From Erysipelotrichaceae bacterium (lineage in GTDB: Bacteria; Bacillota_I; Bacilli_A; Erysipelotrichales; Erysipelotrichaceae), in assembly GCA_009773735.1 (NCBI GenBank), contig WSYG01000005.1:1-64000 (forward strand): 64,000 nt of DNA, read 5' to 3'. Positions 43,363 through 54,084 of this stretch are shown in pieces. Within the stretch, counting starts at the first letter, position 1; the number at the start of each line of letters is the position of its first letter. Both the position numbers and the translations under genes were made by a program. The notes beneath the pieces were generated by a model. The model made no database searches and had not been told where the DNA came from. It saw only the letters and a program-made list of their open reading frames with translations.

Positions 43363-44404
43363 TCAAGAGATCTGAAGTTTTAATGGATTTAAACGGATTA
43401 ATGTTTTTAAGTCGGATAAAGAAATAGCCACCCATAATAACTGGAATATAGAAGTTCGCAAAGCGCCACAGGATCATTGTTGAAGAAGCAGCACCTTTCC
43501 CAATAATTGTGGAGAAGGCCAATACGAACAACCCTTCAGTTACACCAGAAGAACCCGGTAAAGGTACAAAAGAGTTAGATACGGTTATGAAAGATCCAAG
43601 TGCCAACATTGGGAAGAAATCTCCGAAACTTAAGTTGATTCCCAAAATTGATCCAATCATAAATGGGGTTGAATAATACAGCATCAGCTTTATAAAATGC
43701 AAGCCTGTAACTTTCCAGAACACTACTTTATTCTTAGTCACTTCTTCAATGGCTTCATTGAAATGAATCAGAGTCTTGTTCCATTCTTCCAAGATCTTTT
43801 CTTTATTTTTAATAAACTTCATTTTATGTAGGAGTGTTATGCCCCAAAACGAGATTTTATGATACAGCTTAGGAAACGAAACCATGATCCAAAGCAATAC
43901 GACCACAAAACTGTTCGCGATCAAACCAACACCAAAAACCAATGAAATGGCCGCATGATTCGCCGTACTTAAGAAAACGATATACATCGTGATGGCAGTG
44001 ACAACGATTATAATTTGATAGATAAAGAAGTCGATGGAGATAAGACCTGCTGCCTGCGATGTTTTAAGACCGCGCTTTCTTAATGCATAGGCTTGAGCAA
44101 ACTGTCCACCAGTACTGCTTGGTGTGATTCCAGACATAAAACCACCGATAAATGCATTTATGGCGCCGTGTTTAAATTGGAATTTTTTATCGATCGTTCT
44201 GGCTAGGACAGTTATGATGTAGCCCCATGTTAAATAAGGTAATAAACCAAGCCCAACGATCAAAAGTAACTTAAGTGGGTCTAAGGTACTGATGGTCTCC
44301 CATACTGTTTCATAACTGTCATATAAAGCAAAAATCATAGCAGCAACAGTTAAACTGACGATAAAAAGCATATTTACCCAGACATTACTCATTAATTTTT
44401 TCAT
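43346..44404 (-). CDS. flippase-like membrane protein (UPF0104/LPG synthase TM family)
   Basis: 352 residues with about eight hydrophobic segments. The pattern GGFMSGITPSSTGGQFAQAYALRKRG and the later SNSFVPLPGSSGVTEGLF match the lysylphosphatidylglycerol synthase transmembrane region (PF03706). There is no soluble aminoacyl-transferase domain, so it is not a full MprF. Such proteins often accompany glycolipid glycosyltransferases like the one at 41228 and may move lipids. TATAAT ends nine bases before the ATG with no Shine-Dalgarno site. Confidence 0.85.
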   Translation of the reverse strand: MKKLMSNVWVNMLFIVSLTVAAMIFALYDSYETVWETISTLDPLKLLLIVGLGLLPYLTWGYIITVLARTIDKKFQFKHGAINAFIGGFMSGITPSSTGGQFAQAYALRKRGLKTSQAAGLISIDFFIYQIIIVVTAITMYIVFLSTANHAAISLVFGVGLIANSFVVVLLWIMVSFPKLYHKISFWGITLLHKMKFIKNKEKILEEWNKTLIHFNEAIEEVTKNKVVFWKVTGLHFIKLMLYYSTPFMIGSILGINLSFGDFFPMLALGSFITVSNSFVPLPGSSGVTEGLFVLAFSTIIGKGAASSTMILWRFANFYIPVIMGGYFFIRLKNINPFKSIKTSDLLNENDE

Positions 44405-44460
44405 AGTACAGGTATTATATTAGCATATTTTAGTCAAACTATAAAGAACATCAGAAAGTG

Positions 44461-44490
44461 AACAAAAAACCAGCACCGAAGTGCTAGTTT
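44461..44490 (-). terminator. clpB terminator
   Basis: Minus strand AACTAGCAC / GTGCTGGTT with a TTCG loop, then a U-run; overlaps the clpB stop. Confidence 0.85.
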
Positions 44491-47051
44491 AGATTTTGTT
44501 TAAGCTTAACGATAAAGTCAGAATCTTCTACATCGACCAAGATGGTTTTGTCTTGAATCGACGTTGTTTCTATGATCAGTTTTGCGATCTTAGTTTCAAT
44601 CCTACGTTGGATATAACGTTTCATTGGACGAGCCCCATATTCAGGATCCGTACCTTCTTGAACAATTTTGTTTTTAGCCGCAAAACTGAGTTCTAAGAAG
44701 AGGTGTTGTGATGCCAATCGAGTTCTAAGTTCACCAATGAATTTATCTGCGATTAAAGTTAACGTATCCTTGCTTAACGCATGGAAAACAACGATCTCAT
44801 CGATTCTATTCACAAATTCAGGTTTGAATGAACGTTTCACTTCTTCAAGGTAATGATCTTCACGCAGATCCAGATTGGTTTCAAAAGCATAATGCGAACC
44901 TAAATTGGAAGTCATAATAATGATAGTATTGGTAAAGTTAACAGTGACCCCTTGATTATCGGTGATACGTCCATCATCTAGGATCTGAAGCAATATGTTG
45001 AAGACATCTGGATGGGCTTTTTCGATCTCATCCAATAAAACAATCGAGTAAGGTTTTCTTCGAACAGCTTCAGTCAATTGTCCACCCTCTTCATAACCGA
45101 TATACCCAGGAGGTGCTCCAATCAATCGTGAAACACTATGTTTTTCCATATATTCGCTCATATCGATTCGAATGATCTTGGATTCATCATCGAAAAGTTG
45201 TTGAGCCAAAGCTCGTGCAACCTCCGTCTTTCCAACACCAGTTGGTCCTAAAAAGAGGAAGGATGCTAATGGACGATGTTCATCTTGGATGTGTGCTTTA
45301 GATCTTAAGATGGCTGAAGATACCAGTGATAACACATGATCTTGACCCATGACTCGACCTCTTAATGCATCTTCCAAGTGTAATATTTTTTGACGTTCTA
45401 CCGACAACAAGCGACTGACTTCAATGTGGGTCCATCTGGAAACAATCTGAGCAATCAAATTCTCATCGACGATCTCTTGAATCAAAGCATTGTCATGTTT
45501 GCTATTTTCAGAAGCCTTGATCTGTTTCTCTAAATTTGGGATCGTATCATATTGCAGTTTAGCAGCTTCCTCATAACGCGCATCATTGGTGGCTTTCTCA
45601 AGATCCAAACGCGCTTTCTCAAGCTTAGATTTGGCTTCTTTGGCTTCATCAAGATGCTTCTTCTCTTCATTCCAACGCATAGAAAGACCTTCTTTGGTCT
45701 CTTTAAAATTGGCCAAATCTTTACGGATCTCATCAAGACGATCCATGGCTTTATCATCCGTTTCTTTCTTAAGCGCCGTTTCTTCGATTTCAAGTTGTTG
45801 GATCTTACGATTCAAATCATCAAGTTCTGCAGGCATAGAATCCATTTCAACTCGAATAGATGCACATGCCTCATCGATTAAGTCGATGGCTTTATCAGGC
45901 AAATATCGATCAGTGATGTAGCGATGTGATAAGTGTACCGCAGCTTGTATGGCTTCATCTAAGATTCGCACCCCATGATAAGTTTCATAGCGATCTTTAA
46001 GTCCTCGCAATATGGAAATGGTTTCTTCAACGGAAGGTTCATCGACGATAATTTTTTGAAAGCGACGTTCAAGAGCCGCATCTTTTTCGATGTGTTTTTT
46101 ATATTCATCATAGGTCGTTGCCCCAATACAGCGCAATTCACCACGGGCCAACATTGGTTTGAGTAGATTGGCCGCATCCATTGCCCCTTCTGTTTTACCT
46201 GCGCCTACTAAATTATGGAGCTCATCGATAAACAAGATGATTTGTCCATCAGCTTGTTTGATCTCATTGAGAACGGCTTTTAATCGTTCTTCAAATTCAC
46301 CACGATATTTGGCGCCTGCGATCAATGCACCCATATCTAGTTCTATCAATTTCTTTTCTTTCAAACCAAAAGGAACATCGCCTTTCATGATGCGCCAAGC
46401 CAAACCTTCGACGACAGCCGTTTTTCCTACCCCAGGCAAACCAATCAAAACAGGGTTATTCTTGGTTTTGCGAGATAAGATTTCAATGACTCGACGAATT
46501 TCTTGGTCACGACCGATGATGGGATCGATTCTGCCTTTTTTAACTTCTTCAACAAGATCTTTACCATATTTACTTAAGGCTTCAAGTTGGTTTTCTTGAT
46601 CAGGTTGGGTCATTTTTTGACCTTGAAGGGACTCCAATAGGGCATCTGTCAGTGTGCTAGGTGTGATCTTAAAGGTGGATAGGATATGTTGGCTCAACAA
46701 AGATTTGTTCAACAGGATGTGTTTAAACAAGGCTAAAGCGCCTAAATATGTCTCTTGCTTACCTTTGATCTCATGTAGACCATCGATGATGGCTTGATTG
46801 AGTTCGCGTGATAAAGCTGGCTGCGTAGGACTAGAGACGGAAGCTACGGTACTTAGTGATTTATCAAGTAGTTCTCTGAATTGATTCTTTTGAATGTTGA
46901 GACGGCTAAATAATCCATCAAGGACCCCATCTTCACTCATTGCCTTTAATAGATGTGCACTGCTGATTTCAGGATGATTACTCATCACCGCATATTGAAC
47001 TGCGACTTGGAAAAGCTGTTGAAGCTTTTCTGTAAACTGATTCATACTCAT
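44484..47051 (-). CDS. clpB: ATP-dependent disaggregase ClpB
   Basis: Hexameric AAA+ chaperone that rescues aggregated proteins with DnaK-DnaJ-GrpE. 855 residues, the full ClpB length: N-domain, first nucleotide domain with GLPGVGKTAVVEGLA, a coiled-coil middle domain (which separates it from ClpC/ClpA), second nucleotide domain with GPTGVGKTEVARAL and the arginine-finger region. AAAGGAG precedes the ATG. It lies downstream of the dnaJ terminator, so it may get both readthrough and its own promoter. Confidence 0.97.
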   Translation of the reverse strand: MSMNQFTEKLQQLFQVAVQYAVMSNHPEISSAHLLKAMSEDGVLDGLFSRLNIQKNQFRELLDKSLSTVASVSSPTQPALSRELNQAIIDGLHEIKGKQETYLGALALFKHILLNKSLLSQHILSTFKITPSTLTDALLESLQGQKMTQPDQENQLEALSKYGKDLVEEVKKGRIDPIIGRDQEIRRVIEILSRKTKNNPVLIGLPGVGKTAVVEGLAWRIMKGDVPFGLKEKKLIELDMGALIAGAKYRGEFEERLKAVLNEIKQADGQIILFIDELHNLVGAGKTEGAMDAANLLKPMLARGELRCIGATTYDEYKKHIEKDAALERRFQKIIVDEPSVEETISILRGLKDRYETYHGVRILDEAIQAAVHLSHRYITDRYLPDKAIDLIDEACASIRVEMDSMPAELDDLNRKIQQLEIEETALKKETDDKAMDRLDEIRKDLANFKETKEGLSMRWNEEKKHLDEAKEAKSKLEKARLDLEKATNDARYEEAAKLQYDTIPNLEKQIKASENSKHDNALIQEIVDENLIAQIVSRWTHIEVSRLLSVERQKILHLEDALRGRVMGQDHVLSLVSSAILRSKAHIQDEHRPLASFLFLGPTGVGKTEVARALAQQLFDDESKIIRIDMSEYMEKHSVSRLIGAPPGYIGYEEGGQLTEAVRRKPYSIVLLDEIEKAHPDVFNILLQILDDGRITDNQGVTVNFTNTIIIMTSNLGSHYAFETNLDLREDHYLEEVKRSFKPEFVNRIDEIVVFHALSKDTLTLIADKFIGELRTRLASQHLFLELSFAAKNKIVQEGTDPEYGARPMKRYIQRRIETKIAKLIIETTSIQDKTILVDVEDSDFIVKLKQNLN

Positions 47052-47070
47052 AAGGAAGGCTCCTTTCTAA

Positions 47071-47099
47071 TAAAAAAGTAACAGTGGAGCTGTTACTTG
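47071..47099 (-). terminator. terminator after dnaJ
   Basis: Minus strand AAGTAACAG / CTGTTACTT with a five-base loop followed by six U, between dnaJ and clpB. Confidence 0.8.
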
Positions 47100-48208
47100 A
47101 ATGTTTTCTTAAACCGCTCGTAAATACTTTCTTTGCCTCTTAATTGGCGAAGCTTTTCATACAGCTCTTTTTCTTCACGGGTTAAACGATCATCGACTTC
47201 AATCTTGACTTCGACATATTGATCTCCCATGTGTGAACTGTTGATTTCTTTCATACCTTTTCCTTTTAGTCTAAACTGAGTGCCGTGTTGAGTAGTAGGC
47301 GGGATCGTCAATTCGACATCACCATACACTGTAGGAACATCGACCTTGGTTCCTAAAGTCGCATCTAGGGCACTTAAAGGAATCTGAATGTAGATGTTGG
47401 AACCTTCACGAATGAAGTATTTGTGTTTACCAACCAAAACTTCGATGAAGAGATCTCCATTAGGACCCCCATTGACACCCTTTTCACCACGATGCGGCAC
47501 TCTTAAGCGTTGTCCGCTTTGAATACCTGCGGGGATTTTAAGATCAACGGTGACCTTTTTATGCTCATGGCCGCTGCCATTACATTTCTTACACTTGTTG
47601 ACGATCTTTTTGCCTGTTCCACGACAATCTGGACAAGGAGCACTGCTTTGGAATACCCCAAATGGGGTTCTTTGTTGCTGGGTGACTTGACCTTTGCCTT
47701 GACAGGTTGAGCATACTTTAACATCGTCTTTGGAATGCGCACCTGTACCCATACATTCTGAACACTGTTCATCGACATCGATGGTAAAGCTACTTTCTTT
47801 GCCGGTCACCGAATCCATGAAATCAATGTTCATTCTCATTAAGCGATCTTCGCCTTGTCTTGGACCTGTGGTGTTTCTGCGTTGTTGGCCACCCATGCCG
47901 CCCCCAAAGAAAGACCCAAAGATATCATTCAGATCGCCGAAGTCCGCAGAGCCGCCAAAACCTTGACCGAAACCACCGGCCCCTTCCATACCCGCATGAC
48001 CAAATTGATCATATGAAGCGCGTTTTTGGGGATCCATAAGGGTCTCATAGGCTTCCTGGACTTCTTTGAATTTTACGTCAGAACCTTTTTCTTTATTGAC
48101 ATCAGGATGAAATTTCTTGGCTAATGAACGATAAGCCTTCTTGATGTCTTGGTCCGTGGCACTTTTAGATAAGCCCAGTACCTCATAATAATCACGTTTC
48201 TCGGCCAT
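47093..48208 (-). CDS. dnaJ: chaperone DnaJ
   Basis: Cochaperone that stimulates DnaK ATPase. The ATG at 48206-48208 has GGAGGAAG upstream and gives 371 residues. J-domain with KKFHPDVN (HPD motif), Gly/Phe-rich region, four zinc motifs (CSECMGTGA, CSTCQGKGQ, CPDCRGTGK, CKKCNGSGH) and the C-terminal substrate domains. Confidence 0.97.
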   Translation of the reverse strand: MAEKRDYYEVLGLSKSATDQDIKKAYRSLAKKFHPDVNKEKGSDVKFKEVQEAYETLMDPQKRASYDQFGHAGMEGAGGFGQGFGGSADFGDLNDIFGSFFGGGMGGQQRRNTTGPRQGEDRLMRMNIDFMDSVTGKESSFTIDVDEQCSECMGTGAHSKDDVKVCSTCQGKGQVTQQQRTPFGVFQSSAPCPDCRGTGKKIVNKCKKCNGSGHEHKKVTVDLKIPAGIQSGQRLRVPHRGEKGVNGGPNGDLFIEVLVGKHKYFIREGSNIYIQIPLSALDATLGTKVDVPTVYGDVELTIPPTTQHGTQFRLKGKGMKEINSSHMGDQYVEVKIEVDDRLTREEKELYEKLRQLRGKESIYERFKKTFK

Positions 48209-48223
48209 ACTTCCTCCACTCAT

Positions 48224-48246
48224 AAACCTGAGATCAACTCAGGTTT
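48224..48246 (-). other. hairpin between dnaK and dnaJ
   Basis: AAACCTGAG / CTCAGGTTT around five bases, without a U-run. It may be an RNA processing or stability element that sets the DnaK:DnaJ ratio. Confidence 0.45.
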
Positions 48247-48253
48247 AATGTTT

Positions 48254-50086
<1,833 letters not shown>

Positions 50087-50626
50087 TTACTCACTGATTT
50101 TAACCAAAGATGCTCTGAGTAAGCGATCTTTGAGAACATATCCTTTTTGTAAGACTTCGATGATGATTCCTGGTTCTACACCTTCTTTTTGTTCGGTGAG
50201 AATGGCATGATGTAAATTGGGATCTAAAGGCTGATCTATTGCCAGTATTTCCTCAACACCTTCATTTTTCAAGGCAGCTACCAGTTGATCATACGTCATC
50301 TGGATGCCTTTGGTTAAAGAAGAATCCTTGTCTTCGATATTCTTAAGTGTTCTTTCTAAGTTATCCAATACTTGTAAAATTTCTTTGGCGAAGCTTTGGA
50401 TACGATACTTCTTCGCAACCTCCATGTCACTTTGATTGCGTTTTTTGAAGTTTTCCGCATCGGCATAAGCCTTGAAGTATTCATTTTTCAGTTTCGCATT
50501 TTCGATTTCCAATTCTACGATCTGATCTTTTAACTTCTTGTGCTCCTTATGCTCCTTCTTTTCGTGTTTGTCCAAATGTTCTTCATGGACTTCTTCTGGT
50601 TGTACTACTTTTTCATTGTCTTCCAT
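50087..50626 (-). CDS. grpE: nucleotide exchange factor GrpE
   Basis: Releases ADP from DnaK. 179 residues from the ATG at 50624-50626; a TTG one codon earlier is less likely. Highly charged N-terminal region (KKEHKEHKKLKD), long coiled coil with YFKAYADAENFKKRNQSD, and the beta domain HHAILTEQKEGVEPGIIIEVLQKGY. The ATG overlaps the hrcA stop by one base; AAAGGAG upstream. Confidence 0.96.
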   Translation of the reverse strand: MEDNEKVVQPEEVHEEHLDKHEKKEHKEHKKLKDQIVELEIENAKLKNEYFKAYADAENFKKRNQSDMEVAKKYRIQSFAKEILQVLDNLERTLKNIEDKDSSLTKGIQMTYDQLVAALKNEGVEEILAIDQPLDPNLHHAILTEQKEGVEPGIIIEVLQKGYVLKDRLLRASLVKISE

Positions 50627-51623
50627 CAATCTCTCCTTTTTCCGTATATTTTTTCTATGGCTTTACTCATGAATTCCATCAAAGCCACTACGCGGTTATA
50701 TTCCATTCGACTGGGTCCAACCACCATCAACTGTCCACTTTCATCGTTATTGAGATTAAACGTAGAGGTGACAATGGCAACATCATCCATCCATACTAAG
50801 GAAGAATGATCCGAATGGGTTAACTTCAAAGCATTTCGATCTTGACCAATTTCACGCCAGATCGCACTGTTTTCAAACATCCCTAACAATTGTTTCAATT
50901 TTGCGATATCCGCAAATTCTGGTTGATTGAGTAGGTTATTTTGACCACTGGTATAATAGTTATCACTGGCAAATTTGAGGAAGGCATTGAAGAAAGCTTC
51001 AAAGACGACTTCATATTGTTTAATGGCTTTAGCCAAGATCGGTTTGATCAAATTCAGTTTGGCTTTGATTTCAAATAAAGGGGTTCCGCTTAATCGTTCA
51101 TTAAGGATCTTACAACACGATGCCAATTCTTCAACAAAGAGGCGATTTTCGGTATGACCCGTGTTGGTAATGAAGATGGCGACGGCTTGATTTTGATCGA
51201 TCGGGAATAAATCGATGTGTTCTAATGTTTGGGTATGAGCTTCTGGACCCAATACAAGCGATGTAAGATTGGTCATTTGCGATAAGATATCACAACTTCT
51301 TTTGATGACCTCATCGATTTTCATGGCTCGATCGGAGAAGACTTCTCGCAAAACAAGTTCAAGTTTTTCATCCATCTTTTCAACCATAATGTTTTCGACA
51401 TAGTATCGATAACCCTGGGTAGATGGGACACGACCCGATGAAGTATGGGTCTTTTCTAAATAACCCAACAGTTCTAATTCGCTCATTTCATGACGGATGG
51501 TGGCTGAGGAATAAGGCAAACGATATTTCTCGACCAAAGTCTTTGATCCAACGGGTTCAGCGGTTTGAATATGTATTCATCAACGATGGCGCCTAAGATT
51601 TCAATCAGTCGATCAGTTAGCAC
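50626..51623 (-). pseudogene. hrcA: heat-shock repressor HrcA with a frameshift near the N-terminus
   Basis: HrcA binds CIRCE and represses the dnaK operon. The natural start is GTG at 51621-51623 with AAGGAGG upstream, giving LTDRLIEILGAIVDEYI, a proper HrcA N-terminus. The frame then ends at a wrong reading; the rest of the protein (QTAEPVGSKTLVEKYRLPYSSATIRHEM onward) resumes in another frame after two bases TT at 51568-51569. Downstream of this the frame is open for the full normal length and well conserved. So the gene carries a +2/-1 shift about 18 codons in: a true mutation, a sequencing error, or frameshifting. Without repair, only a product from an internal TTG at 51537, lacking part of the DNA-binding domain, could form. 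Confidence 0.8.
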
Positions 51624-51632
51624 GTTTCCTCC

Positions 51633-51659
51633 TTAGCACTCCCTAATGGGGTCTGCTAA
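51633..51659. promoter_or_regulatory. degenerate CIRCE element (proximal)
   Basis: TTAGCACTC, nine bases, GTCTGCTAA. The left arm is consensus; the right arm differs from GAGTGCTAA at two positions. It lies just before the hrcA start. Confidence 0.8.
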
Positions 51660-51660
51660 T

Positions 51661-51702
51661 ATTATAGCAACTCATTTAGCACTGTCAAGTCTTAAGTGCT
51701 AA
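51661..51702 (-). promoter_or_regulatory. hrcA operon promoter with distal CIRCE
   Basis: CIRCE at 51676-51702: TTAGCACTG, nine bases, AAGTGCTAA, one mismatch in each arm that keeps the pairing inexact. Minus-strand promoter TTGACA (51683-51688), 16 bases, TATAAT (51661-51666) with TGC before it. The -35 lies inside the CIRCE, so HrcA binding would block RNA polymerase. Confidence 0.88.
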
Positions 51703-51717
51703 TATGGGTGAGTTCAC

Positions 51718-51741
51718 ATAAAAAATGACCTTTCGGTCATT
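51718..51741 (-). terminator. coaD terminator
   Basis: Minus strand AATGACC / GGTCATT with a GAAA loop and U-run. Confidence 0.85.
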
Positions 51742-52216
51742 CTAGATATTTCTTTAAGATCACGTCTTTGATTTCAGGTGGAATAAAGCTGGTTAAGTCA
51801 CCATGATTGAGCGCAACTTGCTTAACGACACTGGATGATAAGAAAGACCACTGAGGATGCGTCAATAAGAAGATGGTTTCAACATCTGGGTTTAAGATCA
51901 TGTTGGCCGTAGCTTGCTGAAGTTCATATTCATAATCCATGACCGCTCGAATGCCTCTCACTAAAACGGTTGCCCCTACTTTTTGGGCATAATCTACCGT
52001 TAAACCTGATTGTGCACTGATGGTGACATTAGAAAACTTCGTGATGACACTTTCCAACATCTCAATTCTTTCTTCGATCGAAAAGGTAAACGCTTTATTG
52101 GGATTGGTCATTATGACCACTTCCAGTTCATCAAATATCGCAGATGCACGTTTGATGACATCTAAATGACCATTGGTCAAAGGATCAAAAGATCCTGGAT
52201 ACAGTGCTTTAATCAT
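51737..52216 (-). CDS. coaD: phosphopantetheine adenylyltransferase
   Basis: Penultimate step of CoA synthesis: joins 4'-phosphopantetheine and AMP from ATP. 159 residues with YPGSFDPLTNGHLDVIKRA (nucleotidyltransferase T/HxGH motif), RGIRAVMDYEYE and the FLSSS motif. It overlaps rsmD by eight bases, the standard gene pair. Confidence 0.96.
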   Translation of the reverse strand: MIKALYPGSFDPLTNGHLDVIKRASAIFDELEVVIMTNPNKAFTFSIEERIEMLESVITKFSNVTISAQSGLTVDYAQKVGATVLVRGIRAVMDYEYELQQATANMILNPDVETIFLLTHPQWSFLSSSVVKQVALNHGDLTSFIPPEIKDVILKKYLE

Positions 52217-52763
52217 GTTTCCTCCGGTAATAGTGTAAGGCTACTGTGCCATACACCGCAGTCTTTTCTAATGTGTAAGCAGGATGCTCAATCAGTGATG
52301 CATCTTTAGGTTGCTCTATGACCATTATACTGTCTTCAAGGATCAAATCATAGTGTTTTAATGCCTCTAGGATACCTACCAGATCCACCTTTAAATAAGG
52401 AGGATCAAGATAAACAAAATGAAACTTCAGTTCTTTCTTCGATAGATAACGCAAAGCTTGAAATGCATCCATTCGATATACTTGGGCTTGTTTCTCACAG
52501 CCCAGTGCTTTGATGTTGGCGTGAATAACATGTATGGCATCTTGTGAACCATCCACAAACACAACCGGTTGCATACCTCGTGATATCGCTTCTAATCCAA
52601 TGTTTCCACTGCCCGCAAATAGATCCAATGCGGATTTTCCAGAAATGTTGGGTCCTAAGGTAGAAAACAAGGCTTCTTTTACTTTATCTAATGTAGGTCG
52701 AGTAGAAGATCCTTCAACGGCTTTGATCAATCTAGATCGATAGGTTCCCGCAATGATCCTCAT
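52209..52763 (-). CDS. rsmD: 16S rRNA (G966-N2) methyltransferase RsmD
   Basis: 184 residues with MRIIAGTYRSRLIK, TRPTLDKVKEALFSTL, SAM motif LDLFAGSGNIGLEA and catalytic DPPY. Overlaps the start of coaD and the end of the FtsW/RodA gene by four bases, forming a three-gene operon. Confidence 0.95.
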   Translation of the reverse strand: MRIIAGTYRSRLIKAVEGSSTRPTLDKVKEALFSTLGPNISGKSALDLFAGSGNIGLEAISRGMQPVVFVDGSQDAIHVIHANIKALGCEKQAQVYRMDAFQALRYLSKKELKFHFVYLDPPYLKVDLVGILEALKHYDLILEDSIMVIEQPKDASLIEHPAYTLEKTAVYGTVALHYYRRKHD

Positions 52764-53944
52764 GGCTTAATCTCTGCTTTTTGAAGGGATAACAAACGTT
52801 GTGCGATACCTAAAGCAAACATGATCGATAAGATACTGGATCCTCCAGAACTGATCAACAGTAAAGGCACACCTGTAAGGGGGATCAGAGCTGTTACACC
52901 TCCCACATTAAGAATAAAGTGCAATAAGAGATAATAAGCAACCCCACTCAATATCATCTTATGGGCATCTTGATTGGTCTTATAGGCAGCGATAAATATT
53001 TTAACAACAATAAATAAAGTCAACCCTGTGACAGCGATAACACCAAGAAAGCCAATCTCTTCAGCAATGATTGCCAATATAAAATCAGTTTGGGCAGCTG
53101 GTAAATAACCATATTTTTGTAGACTCTTCCCAAAACCGACCCCAAACCAATTCCCCTTCACAAAAGCCATCAATGAACTGACCAACTGATAACCTGTCCC
53201 ATAACGGTTAATAAAAGGATCAACTGTATTCTCAAAACGATTGACCATATATTCAGGGATCCCTAAACCTCTAATCAAATTCAAACCAAAGTCCGTTAAA
53301 AGTAAACCCGCAAGAATCAAAAACCCAGCGAATCCGATTAAAACAGACCACTGTATTCCTCTGATACTTGGGGCTGTAGAAAGTAAGAAAACCAACGCAC
53401 ACATCCCAAGCATGACCACAGCTGATCCAAGATCTGACTGTAAGATCGCGATAATAAACAGTAACCCACCGATAAAAAACAGTGGCATCTTAAGAAGTTG
53501 ACCTCTTTTAGCTTTGGCGACTTTAACATCTCCCAAATAAACAGCCAAAATAATAACCGCGATCATCTTTAGAAATTCAGAAGGCTGAATACTAAATTTT
53601 ATAAAAGGTAAAGGAATAGGAATCCACGCTTTAGCACCATTGATTTCTGGAAAAAACAGTGGAATGATCGCAAACACAAAAGAAAAAAACATGATTAGAA
53701 AATAATGACGTCTAAAAAAGTCCAACTCGAAATGTTTACTGAACCATACATAACCAACATAACCCAAACTTAAAAATATGATTTGTTTAACAATGACCAG
53801 TAATATATCAAAAAGTTGCACATCAGAAGTCATTGCAGCTGAGCCACTCATGACCAATCCGATGATCATTAAGCCAATCATGGCCAATTGAATCGATATG
53901 TCTCTGCCTTTGGGCAATTTGAGTGAGAATTGTTTTGTTTTCAT
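52760..53944 (-). CDS. FtsW/RodA/SpoVE-family peptidoglycan polymerase
   Basis: About 394 residues with ten hydrophobic segments. SEDS family signatures: IQPSEFLKM, the large extracellular loop, and ISSGGSSILSIM at the C-terminus. These proteins polymerise lipid II into glycan chains with a partner PBP, for division (FtsW) or elongation (RodA); the sequence alone does not settle which. Two adjacent ATG codons exist; the second (53944) is seven bases from a TGA-TACAAT box and there is no Shine-Dalgarno site. Confidence 0.92.
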   Translation of the reverse strand: MKTKQFSLKLPKGRDISIQLAMIGLMIIGLVMSGSAAMTSDVQLFDILLVIVKQIIFLSLGYVGYVWFSKHFELDFFRRHYFLIMFFSFVFAIIPLFFPEINGAKAWIPIPLPFIKFSIQPSEFLKMIAVIILAVYLGDVKVAKAKRGQLLKMPLFFIGGLLFIIAILQSDLGSAVVMLGMCALVFLLSTAPSIRGIQWSVLIGFAGFLILAGLLLTDFGLNLIRGLGIPEYMVNRFENTVDPFINRYGTGYQLVSSLMAFVKGNWFGVGFGKSLQKYGYLPAAQTDFILAIIAEEIGFLGVIAVTGLTLFIVVKIFIAAYKTNQDAHKMILSGVAYYLLLHFILNVGGVTALIPLTGVPLLLISSGGSSILSIMFALGIAQRLLSLQKAEIKP

Positions 53945-53951
53945 CATTTTA

Positions 53952-53960
53952 ATTGTATCA
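53952..53960 (-). promoter_or_regulatory. extended -10 promoter of the ftsW-rsmD-coaD operon
   Basis: Minus strand TGA-TACAAT (53960 to 53952), seven bases before the second ATG. Confidence 0.5.
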
Positions 53961-54000
53961 AATAAAAATAGGCTTATAATGAACTTAGGGCATTTATTAC

Positions 54001-54028
54001 TTGTAAATCATCTGACTTTCTGTATAAT
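54001..54028 (+). promoter_or_regulatory. promoter of def-rnjA
   Basis: TTGTAA (54001-54006), 16 bases, TATAAT (54023-54028); leader of about 50 bases before def. Confidence 0.6.
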
Positions 54029-54084
54029 AAGTCTGTCAAGAGTGATAGTGACATATCATCAGCGCGTGTGAAAGGTTTTTTTAA

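Noticed and set aside
45530-45921. Open frames on both strands within clpB
   Set aside because: They overlap the coiled-coil part of clpB, have biased composition (long Lys/Arg or Phe/Ser runs) and no ribosome binding sites; they are shadows of the real gene.
51565-51575. Programmed ribosomal frameshift in hrcA
   Set aside because: No slippery heptamer or following pseudoknot is apparent; mutation or sequencing error is more likely.
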